64,000 nucleotides of DNA from Rhynchopus euleeides (lineage: Eukaryota; Euglenozoa; Diplonemea; Diplonemida; Diplonemidae): assembly GCA_963210315.1 (NCBI GenBank), contig OY723261.1, positions 1,364,001 to 1,428,000 on the forward strand, in the 5' to 3' direction. The translations under genes and the position numbers were made by a program. Numbering within the stretch: the stretch's first letter is position 1; each line of letters starts with the position of its first letter. The notes beneath the pieces were generated by a model. That model saw only the letters and a program-made list of their open reading frames with translations. It was not told where the DNA came from and did no database searches. Below are positions 31,471-42,193 of the stretch, one piece after another.

Positions 31471-32097
31471 ATGGCTCTCGCACAGATCCGTGCCAGGGAG
31501 GACTCGAGCTTCCTCAACGCCAGCGAGGCTGTTGGCGATGCTGTTGCGCGGAAGAAGCGGAAGCTTGCCGTCTCCCGCAAGGAGCTCCTCCAGAGGGAGC
31601 TGCTGTACGGCGAGAAGGGTGTGAAGAAGCTGATCGCCCAAAGCGAGTCCGACGTGCTCAAGGGCTCGGGTGTGCCGGGCAATGAGCTGGCCGACCTGCA
31701 GCGGCTGATGTGGGTGTACCGCAGGTGGTCCAACGAGCTGTGCGGCCCCAAGAAGGGCTCTGCAGAGCTGTTCCACGACATGCGGGACCTCAACGCGACA
31801 CGCATGCACAAGGCGCTGCAGGACATGGTGGAGGGGGCTGCGCAGGAGGCGGCGATCAAAGAGATCCATGCGAATCACCCTGCCCCGGTGCAGAGCGTCG
31901 CTGTGCCTTCGCGCAGGCCTGTGCCCTTCCGTCCAGGCATGGCTGCTGCTGCACAGAACCCCCCTGCGCCTGTGCCTGCTCCTGCTGCTGCAGTGCAGCC
32001 ACAGCCGGAGCCGGTGATGTACAACCTTGAGGACTTCGAAACAGCAGATGACTACTACGCTGATGATATCGAAGATGACCCGGCGTATCACATGTAG
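31471..32097 (+). CDS. probable TIPIN/Csm3/Swi3-family fork-protection protein
   Basis: 208 residues. Residues about 38-123 match the general pattern of the Swi3 domain: a leucine-rich RELLYGEKGVKKLI, a glycine-bearing loop, then NELADLQRLMWVYRRWSNEL and GSAELFHDMRDL. In other eukaryotes this domain pairs with Timeless/Tof1 at stalled replication forks. N-terminal residues 28-31 are a basic KKRK cluster, a possible nuclear signal, and the C-terminus is acidic (DDYYADDIEDD). The ATG at 31471 lies 2 nt after GTGTTCAG, a plausible acceptor; 31261 is an alternative start. The call is by pattern recognition only. Confidence 0.55.
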   Translation: MALAQIRAREDSSFLNASEAVGDAVARKKRKLAVSRKELLQRELLYGEKGVKKLIAQSESDVLKGSGVPGNELADLQRLMWVYRRWSNELCGPKKGSAELFHDMRDLNATRMHKALQDMVEGAAQEAAIKEIHANHPAPVQSVAVPSRRPVPFRPGMAAAAQNPPAPVPAPAAAVQPQPEPVMYNLEDFETADDYYADDIEDDPAYHM

Positions 32098-32568
32098 TGG
32101 TTGGGTGGGTGGGTGCCCGCAGTGTCCTCACGTCTGGTGTCGCCAGAACTGCAAGCACAGAATATGACTCTGCGGCAGTTTCAGCTGTGCATGCATGTTT
32201 GGGACAGGATGTTGGTGGTAGTGTTGGTGTTCAGATGGCGCCTCCCACGCTGCGCTTCAGTGGCTCCTTGGGTGACGGCACATCTCCGGTCAAGTTCTCC
32301 CCGTGGCAGCCCCTAGCCTCCAGTAGAGTAGAGTTGATGGTGTGTTATTCAGAACCTGTATATGTGAGGCGGGGGATGGAGCCCCGAATCGCCTTCACCC
32401 ACAGCCCCGCCCACCTGCCCCTCTTGCTGGCAATGCAGCATTTGTAGCTCACAGATCAGGATGAGGGTTGTTTGTGTGCCGTTGCATACCCATCCACACA
32501 ACATATGCTCCTCTCCAACAGACACCACATCGCCAGCCCTGCTTGACAGGGTTGGTGTGTGTGTGCAC
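32098..32568. other. intergenic; no gene recognised
   Basis: Unique sequence, no protein-like frame. The probable acceptor for the next gene is CTGCTTGACAG just before 32551. Confidence 0.5.
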
Positions 32569-33052
32569 ATGGCATTGCACACAGCAAAATGCTGCCTTTT
32601 AAGGCAGAGTAGAGGATTCAGTGCATCGGCTCCGCGTCTGAGGGCGAACCAGATGCAGCGTGTGCTATTTGGGTACGGGTACTGGGGTGAGTTCACCCCG
32701 TTGAAGATGGGGGCGGATTGGGAGTTCCAGGATGGGACACCTGCGCCTCGGACTGCGGGCGATTCCCACTCAGACCGGCAGCTGCGGGCCTACACAGAAA
32801 ATATTATCGAGGCGTGCGCAACAGTATGTCGGTGTTCGTTTCGCAAAACATGCACTTCGCAGGGCGTTGCATCCACACCCACCCCCATCACAGGTCGAGG
32901 AAATGGCGGAGAAGAACCAGTTGCCACTGCGCCCTGGTACCGACATGATTAGGAAATTCGACCCCGAGGTGCCTCTGTGTATGGCGAACCCCTTGTTCAT
33001 GATCCTGGGTTTCATTTGCGTGCCATTTGTGTTCATCGGGGTGCTCACCTAA
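32569..33052 (+). CDS. small tail-anchored, probably mitochondrial protein, two exons
   Basis: Exons 32569-32823 and 32894-33052; 137 residues. The 70-bp intron starts GTATGT and ends CATCACAG, and joining is phase 0. The N-terminus (LLRQSRGFSASAPRLR) looks like a mitochondrial presequence: basic, Ser/Ala-rich, no acids. The C-terminus is a single hydrophobic segment (NPLFMILGFICVPFVFIGVL) ending one residue before the stop, as in tail-anchored inner-membrane or respiratory-complex subunits. No family recognised. The intron is supported by both halves being open in frame and protein-like only when joined. Confidence 0.65.
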
Positions 33053-33159
33053 ACAGTGTGAGGCCTGCTGTTTCTGTACCGCCGTTGGTTCCCAACCACC
33101 TTCGGTCCAAATGAACATCCACCCTCCCCTGCACAGTCCTGCCCATCAACGATGTGATC

Positions 33160-33453
33160 ATGGATGCGGAGACGAGCACCGAGCAGAAATACGAAATCTA
33201 CCAGGAGATGGCCCCCTACATGAGCGAGGAGGTTGCATCCCGCCCGACTACCGAGGTCGCAGGGGATGGCTCGCCGATCGACAGTGCGGACATGCCTGAG
33301 GTCAGCAACAAAAAGACCTCCAAGAAGCGGCGCAGGAAGGTCACGATGGTCAAGCAGAGCATCCGCCACCTCCAGCCCTCCACCAGACAAACTGGTCCTT
33401 TCACCCCACACGACGAAGGCGGCTTCAACGTGGGTCACGGTACTGGTGCGTAG
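33160..33453 (+). CDS. hypothetical small protein
   Basis: 97 residues, beginning MDAETSTEQKYEIY, with a basic KKTSKKRRRK cluster in the middle. The frame is open upstream to a CCTGCACAG that could be a trans- or cis-splice acceptor, so this could also be the last exon of a longer gene. Codon use is gene-like. No known domain. Confidence 0.45.
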   Translation: MDAETSTEQKYEIYQEMAPYMSEEVASRPTTEVAGDGSPIDSADMPEVSNKKTSKKRRRKVTMVKQSIRHLQPSTRQTGPFTPHDEGGFNVGHGTGA

Positions 33454-33763
33454 GCTTGCCCCGCCAGAGAACGAACGAACGAATGGGTGGGCCGTGTCAC
33501 TGCCGTCCACCGCCCCTCTGCGCACTGCGCTCTTGTTGCGGGTGCGCGGCACTAGCCCCCCCGCGCGCCAGCAGGTTGAGGGGGGCAACCCGCGGGGAGA
33601 GAAAAAAACACTCCAGTTTTTTGTGCCCGATAGTGTGGCACGGTATCTCAATAGCCGAACTGACGCGAGTGCCCCCACCCCATCACTGAACCCTTGTTTG
33701 CATTTCGTGAAGTACCACTAGTTTGAGCCACATTAGTTTTTCTGCAGGCATTCCGACGCACAC
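33454..33763. other. short intergenic spacer
   Basis: No gene seen. Contains AACGAACGAACG near 33473 and ends in TTTTTCTGCAG, a good acceptor just upstream of the next start. Confidence 0.5.
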
Positions 33764-35384
33764 ATGGCCGACACAAGTGATATACCGGAGCCTTCTGCAG
33801 CCCAGGAGGGCGCAGGCGTGGAGGCGACCGCTGTTGCCACAGAACAGGCAGCAACCACGGAGGCATCGACATCGCTGGAAGCAGCAGCGCCAGATGCCGA
33901 CCCTGCCGAGGGCGCCACAGGGGACGAGCCAGCCCCTGCAGGCAGCGACGAGGGCGAGGCGGAGGCAGGGGGCTCGCAGGCAGCGGAGCCTGCGGACGGA
34001 GAGGACGACACAGCCTCCCCTGCAGAGGACAACAACCCCTACAGAAGACCGGCGAAGCCTGCGCCGAAGCGGGTCGTGAGGCCGACCTTCAAGACGGGCG
34101 ACTGGTTCTGCCAGGTCTGTGGGACGCACAACTTCTCACGACGCCCGTCGTGCGTCAAGTGCTACGAAATGAAAGCCGTGCCCCGCCATATCGTTGCCTA
34201 CGCCACCAAGGGCAAGGGCAAGGGTTACATGCCCCCTGCGAGAGGCGGAAAGGGAAGCAAAGGCCAAGGTATGCCCCGTGTGTGATCAGATGCTGGCTGT
34301 GTGGGGCCACCGGGCTGGAGGGGGAGGGCCTTGCCCCTCCCCTGACCCAAACTGTGTCACTGGCTTTGCCACTCTTGAAAACGGCCCACGTGGTGTTATT
34401 CTTTCGACATCGAAGTGCAGAGTCACACCCTCACATCCTCACACCCCGCAGGCGAGGCTGGGTGCGAGTGGTACTGCCCGATGTGCCGGCAGGTGAACCA
34501 GGCGCGCATGCTGAACTGCAAGAAGTGCTTTTCGGCGAGCCCCTTCGCCCCCCCGCCCAAGCAGCAGGGCAGCTACTCCAGCTACCCCAGCTACCACGGG
34601 CACACCGCGCCGCAGGACATGGAGCAGGAGCACCTCCCGATGTGGGACGACATGGCAGCCCTGGAGGAGATGTACCACGGCTATGGCCCTGCCCCAGCCA
34701 CATATGGGGGCTATGGTGGCCCGGCTGTCGCCCACAGCGGTGGCAAAGGTGACTTTGCAGGGCAGTGGAGCCCACTCAAAGGTATGGAGAAACATGCCGG
34801 GACTAGGTCCGGTGGTGTTATTGGGAGGGGGGTGTGGGCGTTCTGTGTTGTTTGCTTTGCTGAATAGCCTCCGCTCGTTGTGCATCTGATGCTGTTCCAC
34901 GCAGATATGCCCGGGGACTGGGACTGCTGGGTGTGCGGCCATCTCAACGGCGAGCGGCGTGGGCGGTGTAAAGTGTGCCAGATCGACAAGGGTCTTGCGC
35001 TGCCGAGATCCGGGGGCGCATCGCCACGTCCAGGCGACTGGTTCTGCATGGAGTGCCAGGTATGACAGACGAGAGTGACTTTGCGCGCAGTGTAGTAGAC
35101 CCAATGATGCTATGGCAGAGCGAACCCTGATCATGTGGGTTGTGAACCTCCCCACCATGGGTGTCCTTTGTGTTGAATGCATTCACCTCCCGCAATGATG
35201 CCTAGTGCGGAGGGGATTCAATGTTTTGTGATGGCACCGCACACCACATACACACCATCACTTCAAACAGAACGTGAACTTCTCGAAACGCGGGCGGTGT
35301 AAAATGTGCGGCCTGCACCGCCACCTCTGCTCCAACGAGATTGTACTCAGGCAGCTGCGCGGCCTTCCGGCAATGGTGTTCTGA
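33764..35384 (+). CDS. RanBP2-type zinc-finger protein, four exons
   Basis: Exons 33764-34268, 34452-34781, 34905-35059 and 35271-35384; 367 residues. All introns are GT-AG (183, 123 and 211 bp) and frames join exactly (phases 1, 1, 0). The first about 95 residues are acidic and disordered. Then come four RanBP2-type fingers: DWFCQVCGTHNFSRRPSCVKC, CEWYCPMCRQVN...CKKC, DWDCWVCGHLN...CKVC, and DWFCMECQ/NVNFSKRGRCKMC, the last split exactly by intron 3. A KGKGKGYMPPARGGKGSKG stretch resembles RGG-type RNA-binding linkers. Such fingers often bind single-stranded RNA or ubiquitin, and the basic linkers favour RNA. The ATG follows TTTTTCTGCAG by 16 nt. Confidence 0.8.
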
Positions 35385-35597
35385 CACCTGCCAGGAAATC
35401 TCACCCCAGACACCCCCTCCCATCCCATCCCTTCGTCCCCCCTGGAGCTCTGCCGGTATTCTCAGTGTCAGGTGCAGAAGATATTCTTTCAACAGACAAA
35501 GGCCTGGGGTGAACAGGCGATCGAACCGTGAAGTTCCCCCCAACACTTCCAATTTTTTTCTCTGGAGAAGCAGGGAAAGGGGCGGGGGGGGGGGGGG

Positions 35598-36749
35598 TAG
35601 GGGGGGTCAAATGCCACCCTTTTACGTGGACAAACACGATTTTTCAAAAAACCGGCGCAGAGGCCCCAAAGCCCCCGTAAACCCTCCAAATCCCCCCAGA
35701 TCGGTCCGGAAACCCATCGAACCCCACTTTTCCACCATTCCGGGCACCTCAGGTGCCCGAATTGGGGTACCTAAATTTTGTGCCACCGTTTGGTACCGGA
35801 CAGTGCCACTGTGTGGGAGGTTGGAAAAGAAAATGCCCCAACACACCACATCTGAGGGTTGCAATGCATGTTGCTTGCCAACCACGTCATCCGGTGGGTG
35901 TCAGGCGCTATGTAGGTGGCATTAGCCAGGTCTTCGATGAGTTCTGGCTTGTATATGTACCTCCCTGCCACCATGCACCGGGAGGCTGCCTGTAGGTACG
36001 GAACAAGTCCAGATGGTCGTGTGATTCCTGTGCAGCAGTGCTCCACAACCGGGATGTGTTGACAACGACTGTTGCAACACGAGCTGTACATTCCGGGAAC
36101 ACACGAAGTGCGCTGTCGTGGTACCCATTGTGCCAGAATTGGTAGTTGCTGCGGTCTACTTTGCCTGGCCCAAGAGCACTGGTACTGAACGGTGCAATAT
36201 GCGTGGCGAGGTGAATGCAACGGAAGGGCGCAAAGTCAATACAGCTCTCGGATGGCGGGTGGTGGTGCCACTAGTGTGTGACGTTCACTCGAGGATACAA
36301 CGCATCACAATGAATCAGCAACCGTGGACCGAGTACAATACGCTCTCTGTGGCTGGTGTGGGGGACAAAGGCAGTGCCTGTGCCGCAGGCAGGGAGGTAC
36401 ATATACAAGCCAGAACACATCGAAGACCTGGCTCATGCCACCTACATAGCGCCTGACACCCACCGGATGACGTGGTTGGCAAGCAACATGCATTGCAACC
36501 CTCAGATGTGGTGTGTTGGGGCATTTTCTTTTCCAACCTCCCACACAGTGGCACTGTCCGGTACCAAACGGTGGCACAAAATTTAGGTACCCCAATTCGG
36601 GCACCTGAGGTGCCCGGAATGGTGGAAAAGTGGGGTTCGATGGGTTTCCGGACCGATCTGGGGGGGTTTGGAGGGTTTACGGGGGCTTTGGGGCCTCTGC
36701 GCCGGTTTTTTGAAAAATCGTGTTTGTCACCCCCATTTGACCCCCCCTA
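35598..36749. mobile_element. foldback element F, copy 2 (inverted)
   Basis: 1152 bp, same structure as 21849-22999 but in opposite orientation, inserted in a run of Gs. Its right tip is interrupted by the hAT-like element at 36753. High identity between copies implies recent movement. Confidence 0.8.
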
Positions 36750-36752
36750 GGG

Positions 36753-37659
36753 CAGCGTTAAAAAAACGCTAAAACGTTTCACGTTTTAAAACGTTTCGTT
36801 TTATGAAAACGTCACAGCTCGAAAAAAACGCGTTTTGAAACGTCATCAGTACTTGGGGTTTTTACTAGGGAAGGGCCATCCTAGCCTAGGCTAGGGCCAG
36901 CCGTCCTGCGGTAAGTGGCGGCTTGCGATGAATACCACATCGCAGACGCCCAGATCGCAGCAGATTCGCCCTTCACCCAGTCCACCCACGCCGAATCCTC
37001 AGGGCTGGCATGCACTGCCTCAGGGTTTGAAGAGCTGGGGGTAATGACTAGCTTGCGGTTTTGCAGCACTAATGTGGGATATCGATATCCTAATGGGGTA
37101 TCCCACATGGGTGATGGTCGCTATCCCACAGGGGAGGGCACGTGTTCACAGGGGGGAACACGCGCACTCCCGGTATCCCGGTCGCTATCCCCGGTGGGAT
37201 ATCCCATCCTGTTCTCCCACATGGGATATCCCAACCGTTCTGTCCACCGTGGCTAATCGATCAGACGGCTGTGAATGTTCGTGTAGTGCGTTCAAAGACA
37301 AGTCCTCACAGAGCGGAACCAGTGTCCTTCGGCCAGAAGTTGGGTACTCTCTCTCAACCATCCGGTAATGGGAGTACGTCGAGCTGATCGAGATGGGTGC
37401 TGCTGGCAATGATCATGCCGGAAGTGTTCTCTCCCTGAATTTCCCACACCGTTCTGTCGCGCAAGTCACATTTCCCTTCACATTGCATGGGTGGGCTGCA
37501 GGCCACTTGCAGGCCACTTGGGCGTTTTTTTTGACGTTCCGCGAGATTCCAAAAAAAACGCGTTTTTGATAAAAAACGAAAACGTTTTGACGTTTTGAAA
37601 CGTTTCGTTTTGATGATTTTGCCCAAAACGCGTTTTGGAGGCGTTTTGGTTAAACGCTG
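36753..37659. mobile_element. hAT-like non-autonomous element 3
   Basis: 907 bp with termini CAGCGTTAAAAAAACG and, inverted, CAGCGTTTAACCAAAACG, and an exact 8-bp duplication CCCTAGGG (36745-36752 and 37660-37667). Many AAAACGTTT words lie near the ends. The centre contains GGATATCCCAC-type repeats like those at 240-390. No transposase. A different family from elements 1 and 2. Confidence 0.85.
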
Positions 37660-40511
37660 CCCTAGGGGGGGGGGGCAGGCAGATCCGAAGAAGATCCCCC
37701 ACAAGCGGAATGTGTGTGGGAGGGTGATGCGGACAACCTGGTGAGAAGAAACAGGAACCAGGGGCAGGGGCAGAATCGAAAGAAGCTTCAAAGACTGCGA
37801 GGGACAGGGTCGAGAGGGGGGCAATGTGCAGTGCCGAGAGCACTGAGGTCCCTGATTGTTGATGCGATCCCCACTTGTGTGCACATCCCCCGCTGGCACT
37901 CCCCTCGATGCCCCTGCGAACACAGCCCAACGGCAACCTTTGTGGAGGAGCCTAGGCTATTATTTCGCAGCGCTCGCATGTTTTGTATCGTCTCCATTCT
38001 GTTTTTTTTGAGGCACCCTCATATCAGCCTGTTGGAACGAAATGCGAAAATACCGAACAGCAGCTGTGCAGAGGAGAAGAATGCCCGGGGTTGATGGCAA
38101 CGAAGACTAGCATGTTGTCAAAAATACCACTCAAAACAATAGCGATACTGACTTGTGCTAGCTGCAAGTGGCTGAGTGGTGTTACGTCGCGGTGTTACGG
38201 ACCCTCCTTCGGGGGTAGGTTTGGGTCGCTTTTTCAAAAGCCAAGACTGTGCAGCGGGTTTCCCCACGGGGTGTGCCATATGGTATGCCCCCTGAAGCGC
38301 TGTCTTCCCTGTTCCCTCGTTATCCCACCCTTTACGATCTGCCCAGCGGGGCTGCCACCTTCGGCTGACGGTCTCCCGAACCCCACATGCAGTGGGGTTG
38401 CGGGGTGTCCGCCAAGCCAGAATATTTGTTTGCTGTAGCTGTGGCCACTGTGGTGGTAGTGTCCCGATTTTCTTTTTCTCCCTTGGGCTGGCCTTCACTG
38501 CGGTGTGTCGAACAAAACGGTGCCATTTTTTTTGGTTGGAATTTTTGTTGCCGCCGTCCCCCCCCCCTCCCTGACTCGACTCAAGTATTGTGTTATTTCG
38601 GATTTGATACTGTGTTCTATTTGTGCATACACCAGACAGGCAGCACCACCATCATCATCTGCCCCCCCCTCTTCTGCTGTGATTTTTTATTCTCTCGGGG
38701 GGGGGGGTGGGGGAAGGGGAAGGTCTCATGGTTTTCATTCTTCGGGTGTGGTGCGGATAGCGTTGAGTCCACAGGGGAGGGGTGGATTGAGAAGAAAGAG
38801 GCTGTCGTCGTCAGTGTGGCCCAATGGCACATTGCCAAGGGCCCGAGAGGCGAGCTGCGTGTCTCACGAAACTGGGTCAGTTTCGTGACACACGCAGTGG
38901 CACAGAGCGAAAAGCCCACAGGCCAGCCGACAGAGTCCGGGCAGGGGTGGTGGCTCAGAGGTTCTGACCATGTATGATCCTTACACCGGGGTTTTTCGGC
39001 CAAAATCCTGAAAATTTACTCCGGATTTAGTTTCTCCACCCACCCCCCCCCCCTCCCCATTCTCCTCCTCAACCAGACACACACACATACGCCCTCGACC
39101 GCCTTTCTTCTTCTCACCCATTTCACCCTCCACGCCTTCCACCTGCTTTCACCTTTCACCCGCCCCCACAAAGCGCCCTTTGCCCTCAGCAGACCACCCC
39201 CGGGCCCTGCCGCCCCCCCCCCCCCCCCCCATCTCACGGGGGGTGAGGGGCTCGGTGTCGGTTTTGACGAGAAGTGTTCACCATTTGTGCAAATCGAGCG
39301 TATTTTCTTTGGGGGCATGTATGCCACAACACCCCCCCCCCCCATCTCACCCCTTCACCCCCCCCACCCCACCCCTGCCCTGCGGAAGGAAGGCTGCTGT
39401 TTGCTGTGCGGCGGGGATGGGTCGAATTGTCTCTCGCGGAACCCTCCCTCTGTTCTGACCCTCGTCCCCACCCTCGGCAAAGGGCAGCAGGTGTCGTTGC
39501 CGGGTGGCGCTTTATGTGGCGATCAACGGAAAACCTTTTTCTCGTTTACCTTTCGTATTCCGGGAACGGCGTTATCTGATAGAGGCGTTAAGCGAAACTG
39601 GGGGAGTGACGGTGGTGTGATACACCGTGGTACACCCAGCTGGAGGTGGGGGGCGATGTCAGGGGGGGGGGGCATTGCTTGCTTGTTGGTGCAGCGATGT
39701 CTCTCCCTCCCTCCTCTCAAGTGGTTTGCAGCGTGCTGTTTGAGCTTTGCTAAGGCTTCGCTGTTGCTCGGTGCTGTGTGTGCCTCCGCGCTGTGTCCCT
39801 GCTGTTCAGGTCTTGACTAGCCCCCCTGTCTACCTACGGGCCCTGAAGCAGGTCTGCCGTTCGTTCTCGGTGTATTCGCAACAACAGTTTATGGAAATCT
39901 TCACAATATTCCCATCAGCAAAATTCACTCAGGTGCCAACAAAACCTTCTGGCAGCATCGCTGGACATCATCGCTGTCTCTCTGTGGCCTTGCGAACCCC
40001 CCCCCCCTCCCCCTCCCCCGCCCTGCAGTTCCGTTCCGCCCGCGTGCCCTCAAGAGGATGAGGTCTGTCGTCTCATTGGCTTGTCAGCAAGCAGCCATTC
40101 TTATTTTCGAGTCTTTTCAAAGCCCCCCCCTCCCCAGCAGCCCAGGCATACAGTCAGAGTCGCGCTGTGGTGGGGTGGAACGGCTTGCGGGGCGTTTCTG
40201 GGTGTCATACTCTGTGCCGACACTCGTGCCCTATGTGCGTGCCTCAGGCCTGCCAGTCACCCCACCCCCTATATTGTGCAAAAAAAAACACGAGTTGGCA
40301 TGAACGATGCGAAACAATGGAGCAGCGGTGGTTCGGTCACCCTCCCCACCCCCCACCTCCACCTCCACCCTCTCCAACGGGTGAAAACGTCATGCCCCCC
40401 CCCCTCCCCCCCTCACTCCCTCCTCACCCACACCCCAAACCCTGCGCAGATGCCGCACCGCAGACCCTGCAGCAGGCTGCGTCGTGTGGCCCGCACACAG
40501 CGGCAGCACAC
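37660..40511. other. 2.9 kb without a recognisable gene
   Basis: Contains several long C or G runs (about 38700, 39040, 39215, 39330, 39660, 40000, 40400) and a hairpin at 38855-38897. None of the short open frames is protein-like. The last part includes CTGCGCAG (about 40445), a candidate acceptor for the EF-hand gene. Confidence 0.45.
38855..38897. repeat. 20-bp-arm inverted repeat
   Basis: CTGCGTGTCTCACGAAACTG (38855-38874), loop GGT, then its reverse complement with one mismatch (38878-38897). Confidence 0.9.
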
Positions 40512-41750
40512 ATGCCTTCTCTCTTGCCTGTAGATGAGAAGCTCCAGGAGCTGAAGGCACGCGCCCGGCAGCTCCGCGCTGCAGGAGGGCACCCCCCTCC
40601 AAACCCAAAGCGATGCGAGGCACGTTCCGGGCGGCACAAGCGAGCGCTGCCCAAGCTGAAGCACGGGCAGATCCCGCACACCCCTACCACCCTTCCCACC
40701 GCCACGACATCCGCAGGGCTGCTCGGCAAGCCACAGCCCACGTTGCAGGAGAGGGATGTTCAGACGAGCGTCGAGGACAAGACAAAGGCGCCCTTCACCG
40801 AGGAGGAGTTTGAGCGCCTCAAGCAGGCTTTTGAAGAGCTCGATGTGGATGGGGGCGGGGATCTGACGATGAAGGAGATCAGCCGCATCCCCGAGATCAT
40901 AGGCAGGAGAGACCTTGTGATAGACAGGACGCTCTTCAAGAAGATGGATAAAGACAGGAGTGGGACTGTCGATTTTATCGAGATGCTGAGGTGTCTCTAT
41001 CCGACCTATCCAGCGCAGACGATCCGGTCTGCTGTTGCGAAGTATTCCATACCGGGTGAGATTGCGAGGCGGAGGAAACGGGATATCAAAGACGACTCGC
41101 GGGATTGGAGGAGGACTTTCAAGAAGGAAACCATCGAGGAGCTGCACTGCATCTTTCAGCTCTACGGTGAGATTGTTGCCCCTGGCGTGATAGGTATCAC
41201 AAAGGCGAGTCTACGGCACAGGCTGACGGCTGCGTCTGTCGGGGATGACACATTAGAGGAGCTCTTCGAGCAGTACGCCATCCACCCGGCGAGGAGCGGG
41301 TGTGCCTCCCCCGAGCAGCGGGGAGGTGACCAGGCGCACCACAGCGCCCCTCTGTACCCCGAAGGGGAGACAGCACTCTCCGTCACAACACCAGCTTTGG
41401 AGGAGACTGCAAAACCATCGGATCACCCTGATGACGAAGAGACTGGAGGTGATCCCGAAGCCCGGATGGAACGTGGAGGTTATGACTCTGATGACCACGG
41501 GGTGACTGGGGGGAGTTTGGCAGGGGGTGGTGGTGGTGGTGGTGGCGGCAGTGTGGCGCTGCCGCTGCCGTCTGATGTGGGGGCGGGTGGTGGGGCAGGG
41601 CGAAGACAGGCTTATATTGGGATCGATGCTTTCGCGTCGATTATGGAGCTGACCTATACAGCGGATGAGAAGAACAGCAAAGCACCATTGCTGTATTTTC
41701 AAAAGAAATCAGATGGGCCGGTATATCCTCTGTCCCTGCCGCGGGTGTGA
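40512..41750 (+). CDS. EF-hand protein
   Basis: 412 residues from the ATG at 40512. Two canonical EF-hand loops, DVDGGGDLTMKE (about 111-122) and DKDRSGTVDFIE (about 146-157), make a Ca2+-binding pair. A basic helix, ARRRKRDIKDDSRDWRR, and a calmodulin-like helical region follow. The C-terminal half is acidic, with a Gly-rich linker and a final segment ending LLYFQKKSDGPVYPLSLPRV. The start is uncertain: the frame is open upstream to 40317 through proline-rich sequence, while an acceptor-like CTTGCCTGTAG at about 40523-40533 could mean an upstream exon. No closer homologue recognised. Confidence 0.75.
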   Translation: MPSLLPVDEKLQELKARARQLRAAGGHPPPNPKRCEARSGRHKRALPKLKHGQIPHTPTTLPTATTSAGLLGKPQPTLQERDVQTSVEDKTKAPFTEEEFERLKQAFEELDVDGGGDLTMKEISRIPEIIGRRDLVIDRTLFKKMDKDRSGTVDFIEMLRCLYPTYPAQTIRSAVAKYSIPGEIARRRKRDIKDDSRDWRRTFKKETIEELHCIFQLYGEIVAPGVIGITKASLRHRLTAASVGDDTLEELFEQYAIHPARSGCASPEQRGGDQAHHSAPLYPEGETALSVTTPALEETAKPSDHPDDEETGGDPEARMERGGYDSDDHGVTGGSLAGGGGGGGGGSVALPLPSDVGAGGGAGRRQAYIGIDAFASIMELTYTADEKNSKAPLLYFQKKSDGPVYPLSLPRV

Positions 41751-42193
41751 GGTGGTTGTGCCAAGAGCATGTTGCGGCACTTGGCACAGAGTGTGAAGAC
41801 CCTGTGTGTGCTCTGTGATTGCTGCGATCTTCTGTCTCTGTCTGCAAACAAAATCTCAAATGAAGCGACTTCCGTCGTTTTCTTCGGAGGTGGAGGTTAT
41901 GAACTTGGGCCGGAGTAGTGGCGTTGGTGTTGATTGCGAACAAACAAATGTGAGACACAGCACTCTCCCCGTCGGGTGTGTATCCGATTTCCTCGGCTTT
42001 CAAAAAACATGCCCCGCCCCCACTCCCCCACCCCTCCCAACACCCCTTTCCCCATGCACAGCGAGCGGATGGGTGTCGACTCTGTGCCACCTTGGCTCTG
42101 TGCCTCTGAGCCTCTTTACCTTTCGGTACTCCCACCGCCCACCACCCACCGCCTCTCAATAGGGTTGCCGTCACCCCACCCCCTTCTGCAACC
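41751..42193. other. intergenic; no gene
   Basis: Pyrimidine-rich toward the right, with CTCAATAG about 30 nt before the next start as the likely acceptor. Confidence 0.5.
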
